64,000 nucleotides of DNA. Source: WJMD01 sp964596015 (lineage in GTDB: Bacteria > Joyebacterota > Joyebacteria > Joyebacterales > Joyebacteraceae). This document shows positions 40,283 to 48,349 of the stretch, piece by piece (the first letter of the stretch is position 1; each line of letters opens with the position of its first letter). The stretch lies in NCBI GenBank assembly GCA_964596015.1, contig CAZQSB010000008.1, positions 24,102-88,101 on the forward strand, read 5' to 3'. The translations under genes were made by a program, and so were the position numbers. The notes under the pieces were generated by a model, which was not told the DNA's origin, did no database searches, and saw only the letters and a list, made by a program, of their open reading frames with translations.

Positions 40283-41569
40283 GTGGGTACCCACCGGCGC
40301 GCGTGCGCGCTGCTCGCAGCGCTCTTCACGCTCGCTCTGTCCGCGGGCGCGGGCGCGGTCGAGGTGACCGCCGTCCGCCACTGGACGGCGCCCGACCACA
40401 CGCGCATCGTCGCGGACCTCTCGGCAGAGGCCAGCTACTCGACCCGGGTGTTGACCGGCCCCGACCGCGTCGTCGTCTACATCGTCGGCGGCACGATCGG
40501 CGACGCCCCCCGCAGCACCGAGGTCGAGGACGGTCTCATCGACCGGGTGCGCCTCAACCAGCTCGACGGCGGCGTGCAGCTTGTGGTCGACCTCGGGAAG
40601 GCCCCCGTCTATAACGTCTTCCCCCTGAAGCCCTACGCGAACAAGCCCTATCGCGTAGTCATCGACGTCTTCCGTGAGGGCGAGGGGGCCGCGCCGGAAC
40701 CGATCGTCACTCCGGACGACGCCGGTCCCACGAGGATCGTGGTCCTGGACCCGGGCCACGGCGGCGAGGACCCCGGCACGCTGGGGAACGGCGCTCTCAA
40801 GGAGAAGGACGTCGTTCTCGACATCGCCCTTCGCCTCGCGAAGCGACTTGAGGCCCGGGGGCGCTACGAGGTCCGACTGACGCGCGACGGCGACTACTTC
40901 GTCCGTCTCGCCAAACGCAAGGAGATCGCGAACCGGCACGGCGGCGATATCTTTCTCAGCATTCACGCGAACAGCGCTCCCAACCGGAGAGCCTGCGGCA
41001 CTGAGATCTTCTTCGTCTCGCCGCGCGGCGCCAGCGACCAGGCGGCGAGGGAGCTCGCCGACAGGGAGAACGCGGCCGATCTCGTGGGCGGCGTGTCGCC
41101 GGACGCCGACACGGATGTGCTGTCGATCCTGGTCGACCTCAAGATGACGGACAGCGTCTCAAAGAGCGCGGACCTTGCGAGGATGCTCTCGAGAGACCTC
41201 ATGTGCGACGGGTCACCTGAACCCGTCGTCAAGCAGGCGGGCTTCCTCGTGCTCAAGAACCTGGCCATGCCGTCGGTGCTCGTCGAGGTCGGGTTTCTCA
41301 CCAGCAACACGGACGTGGCGCGTCTCAAACGCTCGGATTACCGCGACGAGTACGCGGAGCGGCTTGCGGCGGGCATCGACGCCTACTTCGAGCGCTACGC
41401 GCCTCCCGTGCTCACCGCGGACGGAACGCACCGTGTCGCGCCGGGAGAGACTCTCTGGAGCATCGCCCGTCGCTACGACGTCACCGTCGACGCGATTCGC
41501 GAGGCGAACAACCTCGACGAGGACGCGACCATCCGGGTCGATCAGGTCATCCGGATCGAAAGATCCTAG
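40283..41569 (+). CDS. N-acetylmuramoyl-L-alanine amidase (AmiC-type, AMIN and LysM)
   Basis: 428 residues from the GTG at 40283 (CAGGGGGAATAC upstream). Signal peptide (CALLAALFTLALSAGAGA); AMIN domain (about 28-125; VRHWTAPDHTRIVADLS, PYRVVIDVF); Amidase_3 catalytic domain (about 150-375) with zinc ligands in LDPGHGGEDPG, ALKEKDVVLDIA, LSIHANSAP and the catalytic Glu in VLVEVGFLTS; and a LysM domain (about 383-427; VAPGETLWSIARRYDVTVDAI). It cleaves the peptide stem from peptidoglycan at division. AMIN plus LysM gives septal wall targeting. Confidence 0.95.
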   Translation: MGTHRRACALLAALFTLALSAGAGAVEVTAVRHWTAPDHTRIVADLSAEASYSTRVLTGPDRVVVYIVGGTIGDAPRSTEVEDGLIDRVRLNQLDGGVQLVVDLGKAPVYNVFPLKPYANKPYRVVIDVFREGEGAAPEPIVTPDDAGPTRIVVLDPGHGGEDPGTLGNGALKEKDVVLDIALRLAKRLEARGRYEVRLTRDGDYFVRLAKRKEIANRHGGDIFLSIHANSAPNRRACGTEIFFVSPRGASDQAARELADRENAADLVGGVSPDADTDVLSILVDLKMTDSVSKSADLARMLSRDLMCDGSPEPVVKQAGFLVLKNLAMPSVLVEVGFLTSNTDVARLKRSDYRDEYAERLAAGIDAYFERYAPPVLTADGTHRVAPGETLWSIARRYDVTVDAIREANNLDEDATIRVDQVIRIERS

Positions 41570-41584
41570 GAGCTATCGCAGATC

Positions 41585-42517
41585 GTGAATATCCAAGGGA
41601 TCCTGACCAACAACCTGGGCATCAAGATCGCCGCTGTCGTAATCGGCGTCTTCGTGTGGATGTTCGCGAAGGGTGAAGAGGTCGCCGATCGCACGTTCCA
41701 GATCCCGCTGGTTCTCAGGAACATGCCTGAGGAAGTGACCACCGTGGAGCGCCCCGTCGAGACCGTCGAAGTCGTCCTCACCGGCGACAACTCGGAGCTC
41801 TTCAAGCTCGGTCTCTGGGGCGAGCCGCGGGCCGTCGTCGACATGTCCGAAGCCGTGCCCGACAGGGACTTTCGAGTCGTCCTCTCTCCGGCGAACATCG
41901 TCGTGCCGCGCGACGCGCGCGTCTCGGTGACCGAGATCCGCTCGCCGAAGACGCTCGACCTCGAGATGGACGACCTCGTCAGGGAGCGGCTGCCAATCGT
42001 CCCCGTCATCGAGGGGAACCTCGCCGAGGGCTACTACATCCTCGGACGTCCGATCGCGCTGCCGGACAGCGTGACCGTCTTCGGACCTGAGGGGATCGTG
42101 CGCGAGCTCGACGGCGTCTCCACCGTCCCGCTGATGATCGAGGGAAGGCGCTCGCGCGTCGAAGCCACGCGCCCGATCGCCTTTGAGGAGGGTCTGAACC
42201 TCAACGCCGTGCCGCGCGAGGTGCGCGTCGTGGTCGAGGTCGAGGGAACGGAGGTCGTCACGCTCGAAGGCGTACCGGTCGCGCTGGAGCACGAGCCGGG
42301 TTTCGAGGTGGCCTCCATCTCGCCTGAGGTACTCAGGCTCGAGCTCGCAGGGCCCGAGCACATCGTCACGCGCGTCTCGGCGGAGGATGTGAACGCCGTC
42401 GTGGACGCCCGCGGTCTTCCAAGGGGCATTCACCAACTGGTGCCTGAGCTGACACTGCCGGAGGGCGTCGAGATCCGTTCGGTGTCCCCGACGCGCTTCA
42501 CTGTCACCCTGCAGTAG
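41585..42517 (+). CDS. YbbR-like domain protein
   Basis: 310 residues from the GTG at 41585. There is one N-terminal helix (LGIKIAAVVIGVFVWMFA) and then about three YbbR beta modules, each with the FxIPLxLRNxP / V-x-L-x-G-x pattern (FQIPLVLRNMP, VEVVLTGDN). CdaR/YbbR proteins sit outside the inner membrane and, in Gram-positives, tune the CdaA cyclic-di-AMP synthase. No cdaA is adjacent here. It lies between the amidase and tsaD, which suggests a cell-envelope role. Confidence 0.82.
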   Translation: MNIQGILTNNLGIKIAAVVIGVFVWMFAKGEEVADRTFQIPLVLRNMPEEVTTVERPVETVEVVLTGDNSELFKLGLWGEPRAVVDMSEAVPDRDFRVVLSPANIVVPRDARVSVTEIRSPKTLDLEMDDLVRERLPIVPVIEGNLAEGYYILGRPIALPDSVTVFGPEGIVRELDGVSTVPLMIEGRRSRVEATRPIAFEEGLNLNAVPREVRVVVEVEGTEVVTLEGVPVALEHEPGFEVASISPEVLRLELAGPEHIVTRVSAEDVNAVVDARGLPRGIHQLVPELTLPEGVEIRSVSPTRFTVTLQ

Positions 42518-42535
42518 AGTCTACCGAGCAAATCC

Positions 42536-43552
42536 ATGCTGATCCTGGGAATAGACACGTCGTGCGATGAGACCGCGGCGGCCGTTCTGCTTGATGGAGT
42601 GGACGTTCTCTCGAGCGTGGTCGCCTCGCAGATGGTGCACTCGGAGTACGGGGGCGTCGTACCCGAGTACGCCTCGAGGGAGCACATGCGGGCCATCGTT
42701 CCCGTCGTCCGGAAGGCGCTCGAGGACGCCGGGAGGTCTTTCGAGGACCTCGATGGCGTCGCGGTAACGAACCGTCCCGGTCTCATCGGCTGCCTTCTCG
42801 TCGGCGTCTCCTTCGCGAAGGCCCTTGCCGTCTCGCTCGGCGTGCCGGTCGTCGGAGTCGACCACATCGAGGGGCACGTCGCGTCGGTGAGGCTGACCGA
42901 GCCGGGCGTGGCGCTGCCCATGGCGTGTCTGGTGGCGTCGGGGGGACACACCGAGATCATCCTCGTCCGGACGTGGAGCGAGATGAGGACCGTCGCGCGG
43001 ACGCGCGACGACGCGGCCGGTGAGGCGTTCGACAAGGTCGGGAAGCTTCTGGGGCTCACGTATCCCGCCGGACCGGTCATCGAGAAGCTGTCCGAGGGCG
43101 GCGACCCGACCGCGTTCGACTTCCCGAGAGCGATGATGGAGCGAGGCGAGCCCGACATGAGCTTCTCGGGTCTCAAGACGGCCGTCAGATACACGCTCGA
43201 CGAGCTCGGCGCGGTTCCGGAAGGAAAGCGCCTGTCGGACCTGCTGGCGAGCTTCCAGGCGGCCGTGGTCGACGCGCTCGTAGCGAAGACGATGAGAGCG
43301 GCCGAGCGCGAGAACGCCGTCTCGATCGGCCTCGGCGGAGGGGTCGCCGCCAACGGGCACCTCAGACGACGTCTGACCGAGGAGGCCGAGCGCGGCGGTT
43401 TCCACATCGTCGTGCCGCCGAAGAAGCTCTGCACGGACAACGGAGCCGTCATCGCGGTCGTCGGGCACAGGCTCATCGAGGCAGGGGAGAACGACGGCGC
43501 GGCGCTGACCGCGGCGGCGTCCCGCAGCCTTCTGGCACGTCGGGGGGAGTAG
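42536..43552 (+). CDS. tsaD: tRNA t6A threonylcarbamoyltransferase TsaD
   Basis: 338 residues, normal length. Signature motifs: LGIDTSCDETAAAV, VVPEYASREHM, GLIGCLLVG, the metal-binding HIEGH (about 110-114) and CLVASGGHTEI, DDAAGEAFDK and the ATP-site GGGVAANG. TsaD forms t6A at position 37 of ANN-decoding tRNAs with TsaB and TsaE. It is followed by priA after 12 nt, with no sign of tsaB nearby. Confidence 0.97.
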   Translation: MLILGIDTSCDETAAAVLLDGVDVLSSVVASQMVHSEYGGVVPEYASREHMRAIVPVVRKALEDAGRSFEDLDGVAVTNRPGLIGCLLVGVSFAKALAVSLGVPVVGVDHIEGHVASVRLTEPGVALPMACLVASGGHTEIILVRTWSEMRTVARTRDDAAGEAFDKVGKLLGLTYPAGPVIEKLSEGGDPTAFDFPRAMMERGEPDMSFSGLKTAVRYTLDELGAVPEGKRLSDLLASFQAAVVDALVAKTMRAAERENAVSIGLGGGVAANGHLRRRLTEEAERGGFHIVVPPKKLCTDNGAVIAVVGHRLIEAGENDGAALTAAASRSLLARRGE

Positions 43553-43564
43553 GAGCAGAGGGTC

Positions 43565-46033
43565 GTGAGCATGCGATACGTCGAGGTCGCGGTCCCGCTT
43601 CCCGTGAGCGGGACCTTTACATACTCGGTCCCCGAGGAGCTCGCAGAGCGGGCGCTCGTCGGGACGCGCGTGCTCGTCCCGTTCGGGCGGCGCAAGGTGA
43701 CCGGCTTCGTCGTGGGCGAGACCGCCCACCCGGCGGTCGAGAAGGTGAAGCCGGTCCTCGACGTGCTCGACCTTCAGCCGGTGGTCGACGCCGGGATGCT
43801 CGAGGTGACCCGCTGGGTCGCCGACTACTACCTTGCTTCGTGGGGCGAGGTGCTCCGGGCCGCGCTGCCGCCGGGCATCAACCTGGAGAGCCGACGCGCG
43901 CTCCGCATCACAGAGGAAGGGCTCGAGCGTCTGAAGAGCCCGGACGGACTCTCCGACGAGAGACGGCTGCTCCTCGAGGCGGCCGCGGGCAGGGAGCGGA
44001 TCTCGCTGACGCACGCCATGAGGTCGGCGGGTCTCCCGCGCGGGCGCCGCTCGGACGTCGACGCGCTCGTCCGCGACGGGTTTCTCGAGATCTTCGAGGA
44101 ACTCCGCGGCAAGAGGACGGCCGGCGGTCGCGAGCGGGTCGTCCGGCTCCGGGCCCCCGTGGCCGACGCCCGTGAGAGCGCGGCTCTGCTCGGTTCACGG
44201 GCTCCCAAGCAGGCTCTTGCGCTCACGCTTCTCGCCGACGCGCCGGACCACGCCCTCACGCCGGCAGAGCTCGCTGAAGCGGGCGTCGGGGCCGGGAGCG
44301 TGACAGCGCTGGTATCAAAGGAGCTCGTGGAGCGCGCCGAGAGGTCAAGCCCCGATGTCTCGACCGGTGAGGAGGGATGGACGCTCCGCGAGGAGGGTCC
44401 TCTCAAGCCGGAGCAGGCCGACGCGCTGGCGATCATCAGGAAGCGCATGGACCGCCGCGAGTTCGGAGTCGTGCTGCTCCACGGCGTTACGGGAAGCGGC
44501 AAGACGCGGGTCTACAGCGAAGCCGTGCGCGCGGCGGTGGAGGAGGGGCGCGGAGCGATCGTGCTGGTGCCCGAGATCTCGCTGACCCCGCAGATGGTCC
44601 AGCGGCTCAGGGAGGAGTTCGGGGACCGGGTCGCCGTCATCCACAGCGGGCTCACGATGACCCAGCGGTACGACACCTGGCGCGCCGTCCGCGAGGGCGA
44701 GTATCCCATCGTCGTCGGCCCGAGGTCCGCCGTGTTCGCGCCGGTCGGGGACCTCGGCGTCATCGTCGTCGACGAGGAGCACGAGGGCACCTACAAGCAA
44801 AGCGAGTCGCCCCGCTACCACGCCCGGGACGTCGCCGTCATGAGGGCCAAGCTCTCGGGTGCGGTCGTCGTGCTCGGCACGGCGACACCGAGCATGGAGA
44901 CCTACCTGAACGCGCGGGAGGGGAAGTACGACCTCGTCGAGCTGCCGACCAGGATCGACGCGGGTCCCCTTCCGGAGGTCGAGCTCATCGACATGCGGCA
45001 CGAGGAGCCGGTCGATACCGAGGGCGCCTTCTCCGGACGGCTCCGGGACGAGGTCGACCGCGCGCTCAGGGAGGGCCGACAGGTCATCCTCTTCCTGAAC
45101 CGGCGCGGCTACGCCTCCTTCATCCAGTGCCTCCACTGCGGCCACACCGTCGGGTGTCCGGACTGCCACGTCTCGCTCACGTACCACTCCGTGGGAAAGC
45201 GGCTCAGGTGCCACTACTGCGGAGGCTCGTCGAGGGCGCCCCGGGCGTGCCCGGAGTGCGGAAGCGCGGATCTGAGGTTCGGAGCGCCGGGGACCCAGCG
45301 GGTCGAGCGCTCGGTGAAGGAGCTCTTCCCCGACGCGGTCACCGAGAGGATGGACCAGGACACGACCTCACGTCCCGGAGCGCACTGGCGCATACTCAAG
45401 GCCTTCGCCGACCGGAAGACCGACGTGCTTCTGGGAACGCAGATGATCGCGAAGGGCCTCGACTTCCCGGGGGTCGGGCTCGTGGGCGTGATAGCCGCCG
45501 ATGTCGGTCTCAACCTGCCGGACTTCCGGGCCGGCGAGAGGACCTTTCAGCTCCTGACGCAGGTCGCCGGCCGCACGGGACGCTGGGGCCAGAGCGGCCG
45601 CGTCGTGGTACAGACCTTCCGACCGGACCACTACACCATCGAGCTGGCGAGGCTGCAGTCCTTCCAGCCGTTCTTCGAGCGGGAGTCCGAGGAACGCCGC
45701 GGGCTCGGACTCGGCTATCCTCCGTTCAGCAGGCTGGTTTCGGTCCTTGTCCGAGGCCGGGAACGCGACAGCGTCGTCTCGTCGGTGACGGCTCTGGCGG
45801 AGTTCCTGGAAGCCGGCGCCGGGACGATGGACGAGCCCCGGCCGGAGGTGCTGGGACCCGCGCCAGCGCCGCTCGAGCGGCTCAAGGGGGACCATCGCTG
45901 GCACGTCCTCGTGCGGGGACGGGGAGCGGCCGCGCGGGCGCTCGTGGCCGCCGCCCTGGAGCAGATCGGCTCGCTGAAGCTCCCGTCTTCGGTCTCGCTC
46001 GCGGTCGATGTGGACCCGGTCGATCTTCTCTGA
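43565..46033 (+). CDS. priA: Primosomal replication restart helicase PriA
   Basis: 822 residues. The N-terminal 3'-DNA-binding domain (VEVAVPLPVSGTFTYSVPEELAERALVGTRVLVPFG in parts) is followed by a helicase core with Walker A GVTGSGKT (about 307), DEEH (about 402) and motif III GTATPSM. A zinc-binding region at about 521-565 has the expected Cys pairs (CLHCGHTVGCPDC, CHYCGG, CPECG). Motifs V and VI include GTQMIAKGLDFPGV and QVAGRTGR. PriA reloads the replisome at stalled forks. The start codon is GTG at 43565 with an alternative ATG two codons later. Confidence 0.97.
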   Translation: MSMRYVEVAVPLPVSGTFTYSVPEELAERALVGTRVLVPFGRRKVTGFVVGETAHPAVEKVKPVLDVLDLQPVVDAGMLEVTRWVADYYLASWGEVLRAALPPGINLESRRALRITEEGLERLKSPDGLSDERRLLLEAAAGRERISLTHAMRSAGLPRGRRSDVDALVRDGFLEIFEELRGKRTAGGRERVVRLRAPVADARESAALLGSRAPKQALALTLLADAPDHALTPAELAEAGVGAGSVTALVSKELVERAERSSPDVSTGEEGWTLREEGPLKPEQADALAIIRKRMDRREFGVVLLHGVTGSGKTRVYSEAVRAAVEEGRGAIVLVPEISLTPQMVQRLREEFGDRVAVIHSGLTMTQRYDTWRAVREGEYPIVVGPRSAVFAPVGDLGVIVVDEEHEGTYKQSESPRYHARDVAVMRAKLSGAVVVLGTATPSMETYLNAREGKYDLVELPTRIDAGPLPEVELIDMRHEEPVDTEGAFSGRLRDEVDRALREGRQVILFLNRRGYASFIQCLHCGHTVGCPDCHVSLTYHSVGKRLRCHYCGGSSRAPRACPECGSADLRFGAPGTQRVERSVKELFPDAVTERMDQDTTSRPGAHWRILKAFADRKTDVLLGTQMIAKGLDFPGVGLVGVIAADVGLNLPDFRAGERTFQLLTQVAGRTGRWGQSGRVVVQTFRPDHYTIELARLQSFQPFFERESEERRGLGLGYPPFSRLVSVLVRGRERDSVVSSVTALAEFLEAGAGTMDEPRPEVLGPAPAPLERLKGDHRWHVLVRGRGAAARALVAAALEQIGSLKLPSSVSLAVDVDPVDLL

Positions 46034-46059
46034 CGGCCGACGCGCGCCCTTCCCGGGGC

Positions 46060-46088
46060 TTGACGCGGCCAGAAATCCCGGGTAGATT
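46060..46088 (+). promoter_or_regulatory. Promoter of the HD-domain gene
   Basis: TTGACG (46060-46065), 17 nt, TAGATT (46083-46088). Start about 46095. Confidence 0.65.
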
Positions 46089-46094
46089 GAATCA

Positions 46095-46120
46095 TGCCTG
46101 CCCCGCGCGTGGGGCAGGCA
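46095..46120 (+). promoter_or_regulatory. Hairpin at the extreme 5' end of the HD-gene transcript
   Basis: TGCCTGCCCC (46095-46104), GCGCGT loop, GGGGCAGGCA (46111-46120), then CAGTTTTCG. It lies right where the transcript should begin, so it could be an attenuator, a 5' stabiliser, or the priA terminator. Confidence 0.55.
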
Positions 46121-46209
46121 CAGTTTTCGCAAGTCGTAGTACAGTTCCCTGTCCGTCGGATGCGCGAACGCGCAGCGGGCAGGGGGAAGCACGCACAGGA
46201 GTTACAGGA

Positions 46210-46875
46210 ATGGCAGGAATCACGTTCAACAAGATCACCAAGGACGCCGAGATCACCGACATGCTCCGCACATGCAATGAGCAGCTCGGCGTCATCGGGT
46301 ACACGGAGCACGGCATCCGGCACGGCAAGTGGGTCGGCCGGACCTCGCAGAAGCTCCTGAAGACGCTCGGAAAGGATGGGCGCGAGCCCGAACTGGCCGG
46401 CATCTCGGGGTACCTCCACGATCTCGGCAACATCGTCAACAGGGAGGACCACGCTCAGTCCGGGGCCTTCCTGGCCTACCAGCTCCTCAAGGAGCGGGGC
46501 ATGCCGATGGAGGAGATCACGTCGGTCATCTCGGCCATCGGAAACCACCACGAGGAACACGCCGACCCGGTCAGCAACGTGTCGGCCGCGCTCATCCTCG
46601 CCGACAAGGCGGACGTCCACCGCTCGCGCGTCAGGAACCCGTCGATGATCAAGTTCGACATCCACGACCGCGTCAACTACGCTGTGCAGAAGTCGCAGCT
46701 CCAGGTCGTTCCCGAGGAGGCCGTCGTCCGCCTCTCATTGACCATTGACACGGACATCTCGCAGGTGATGGAGTACTTCGAGATCTTCATGTCGCGCATG
46801 ATCGTGTCACGTCGCGCGGCGGAGTACCTCGATACGCACTACGAACTGGTCGTGAACGGGACGCGACTGCTTTAG
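46210..46875 (+). CDS. HD-domain phosphohydrolase
   Basis: 221 residues from the ATG at 46210. The HD metal motif is intact: H in YTEHGIRHG, HD in GYLHDLGN, HH in AIGNHHEEH, and D in ILADKADV. Such domains hydrolyse nucleotides or cyclic dinucleotides. A leader with a strong hairpin and its own promoter precedes it. No partner domain is fused, so the substrate is unknown; it resembles the small HDIG proteins of many bacteria. Confidence 0.88.
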   Translation: MAGITFNKITKDAEITDMLRTCNEQLGVIGYTEHGIRHGKWVGRTSQKLLKTLGKDGREPELAGISGYLHDLGNIVNREDHAQSGAFLAYQLLKERGMPMEEITSVISAIGNHHEEHADPVSNVSAALILADKADVHRSRVRNPSMIKFDIHDRVNYAVQKSQLQVVPEEAVVRLSLTIDTDISQVMEYFEIFMSRMIVSRRAAEYLDTHYELVVNGTRLL

Positions 46876-46902
46876 TCAGTGTCCCACGGCCCCGGGGTGA
46901 CG

Positions 46903-47034
46903 ATGCGGGCATCCCACAGGATCAGCGTTCTCTTCGGCGACGACGTCGCGCCCGTGGCGCGGCGTCGTATCACGTATGCTCTCAGAGTGTTCGCGGCCGT
47001 CAAGGGCGTCGGATTCGCCGTTCACAGGAGCTGA
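46903..47034 (+). pseudogene. Possible fragment of a polysaccharide deacetylase-type gene
   Basis: A 43-codon frame with GGGGTGA before the ATG. The translation has a well-formed stretch (ISVLFGDDVAPVARRRITYALRVF in parts; ITYALRVFAAVKGVGFAV) that recalls the N-terminal DUF7033-type region of polysaccharide deacetylases, then stops. The rest of such a protein is absent, so this may be a remnant or a small gene. Weak evidence. Confidence 0.3.
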
Positions 47035-47151
47035 CCGTCCGGGCCGACGGGCGCCGGAGACGCTCCTCCGAGCTGCACTCCTGCGATGCTTCCGCCGGGG
47101 ACGGAATCGCCTCGTAACCTCTTGCCATAGTGTAGTTTGCGGTCATATTGC

Positions 47152-47181
47152 TTGACAGCGCCGCTCCGCGGCGCTTATACT
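47152..47181 (+). promoter_or_regulatory. Promoter of the TPR lipoprotein gene with palindromic spacer
   Basis: TTGACA (47152-47157), 18 nt, TATACT (47176-47181): near-consensus. The spacer is itself an inverted repeat, GCGCCGC-TCC-GCGGCGC (47158-47174), a possible operator. Confidence 0.7.
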
Positions 47182-47238
47182 GCCCGCAATGCCTGTCACA
47201 AGCACCGGACGTGAGCTCTCCGAGAAGGAGGAATACGA

Positions 47239-48228
47239 ATGACCGTGATGAAGGGCGCTCTGGCGCTTCTCGCGCTGGTGGCCGTGGTCGCGCTCTCCGG
47301 GTGCGGCGCGGACCCGGCTTTCACGAGCGGCAAGGTCTACCTGGCCGACGAGAACTACGACGACGCCATCGAGCAGCTGACGCTCGCCATCGAGAACGCG
47401 CCTCAGAACTGGGAACCCCACATGTATCTGGGAAGCGCGTACGCCGAGACCGACCAGCTCGAGAAGGCGCACGATGAGCTGTTCCTCGCGCTCGAGCTCG
47501 CGCCCGATGAGGAAGCCAGGTCTCAGGCCGAGAACATGATCGGCTACTACTGGCAGCAGTACAACAAGCAGGGCATGCAGTACGTCGACGCCGCGAAGTA
47601 CGAGGAGGCCATCGCTCAGTACGAGAAGGCCATCACGATCGATCCCCGGAAGCCGGACGCGCTGACGGGTCTCGGCGTCGCGTATCAGTCTCTCGGCGAG
47701 TACGACCAGGCCATCGAGTTCTTCGAGCAGGCGTACGAGGCCGCGCCGGAGAACGAGACCATCCAGGAGAACCTCCTCACCGTCTACGACAGCAAGGCCC
47801 GAAGCCTTGGTTCCGCCGGCGAGTACGAGGAGGCCATCAGCTACTACGAGCAGATCGAGGACATCCAGCCGGACTACCCCGAACTCGACTTCAACATCGG
47901 CTACATGTACTACCAGATGCGGGACTACGAGACCGCCATCGGCTACTACGAGGACTACCTCATCGACAATCCGCTGGACGATGACGTCCTCCGGATGACG
48001 TACTACGCTCACTTCCAGATGGGCGAGAGCCTCTGGGAGACCGATCAGGTGGCGGCGACCGAGTACTACGAGTCCGCCATCGACGCCCTCAACCGCCTCG
48101 TGGCGATCGAGGACGACGTCAGCTACCATCGCACCCTCGCCAAGATCTACAACACTCTCGGCCGCGAGGAAGAGGCGATGCTCGAGGTCGAGCAGATGCG
48201 CATGCTCCTCGAGCAACAGAACCAGTAG
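47239..48228 (+). CDS. TPR-repeat lipoprotein
   Basis: 329 residues with GAGAAGGAGGAATACGA before the ATG. The lipobox is VALSGC. The rest is seven or so TPR units, rich in Tyr and Glu (YLADENYDDAIEQLTLAIENAP, KYEEAIAQYEKAITIDP, EYDQAIEFFEQAYEAAP, RDYETAIGYYEDYLIDNP). Such proteins act as scaffolds for envelope protein complexes. It has its own strong promoter and a terminator-like hairpin, so it is a stand-alone gene. Confidence 0.92.
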   Translation: MTVMKGALALLALVAVVALSGCGADPAFTSGKVYLADENYDDAIEQLTLAIENAPQNWEPHMYLGSAYAETDQLEKAHDELFLALELAPDEEARSQAENMIGYYWQQYNKQGMQYVDAAKYEEAIAQYEKAITIDPRKPDALTGLGVAYQSLGEYDQAIEFFEQAYEAAPENETIQENLLTVYDSKARSLGSAGEYEEAISYYEQIEDIQPDYPELDFNIGYMYYQMRDYETAIGYYEDYLIDNPLDDDVLRMTYYAHFQMGESLWETDQVAATEYYESAIDALNRLVAIEDDVSYHRTLAKIYNTLGREEEAMLEVEQMRMLLEQQNQ

Positions 48229-48269
48229 AGCGCTTTCACGCTTCACTCCGTTTTTCGAGACGGCGACAC

Positions 48270-48298
48270 GGCGCGGGTCCCTGTGAGGGACCCGTGCC
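48270..48298 (+). terminator. Hairpin after the TPR lipoprotein gene
   Basis: GGCGCGGGTCCCT (48270-48282) with AGGGACCCGTGCC (48286-48298): 13 bp with one G-U pair, loop GTG. No T-tract follows. Confidence 0.5.
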
Positions 48299-48349
48299 GG
48301 CGCCGACAGCTCCCGAAGGGCCCTTCCCGCTGTCGTTCCGCACCAGCCG

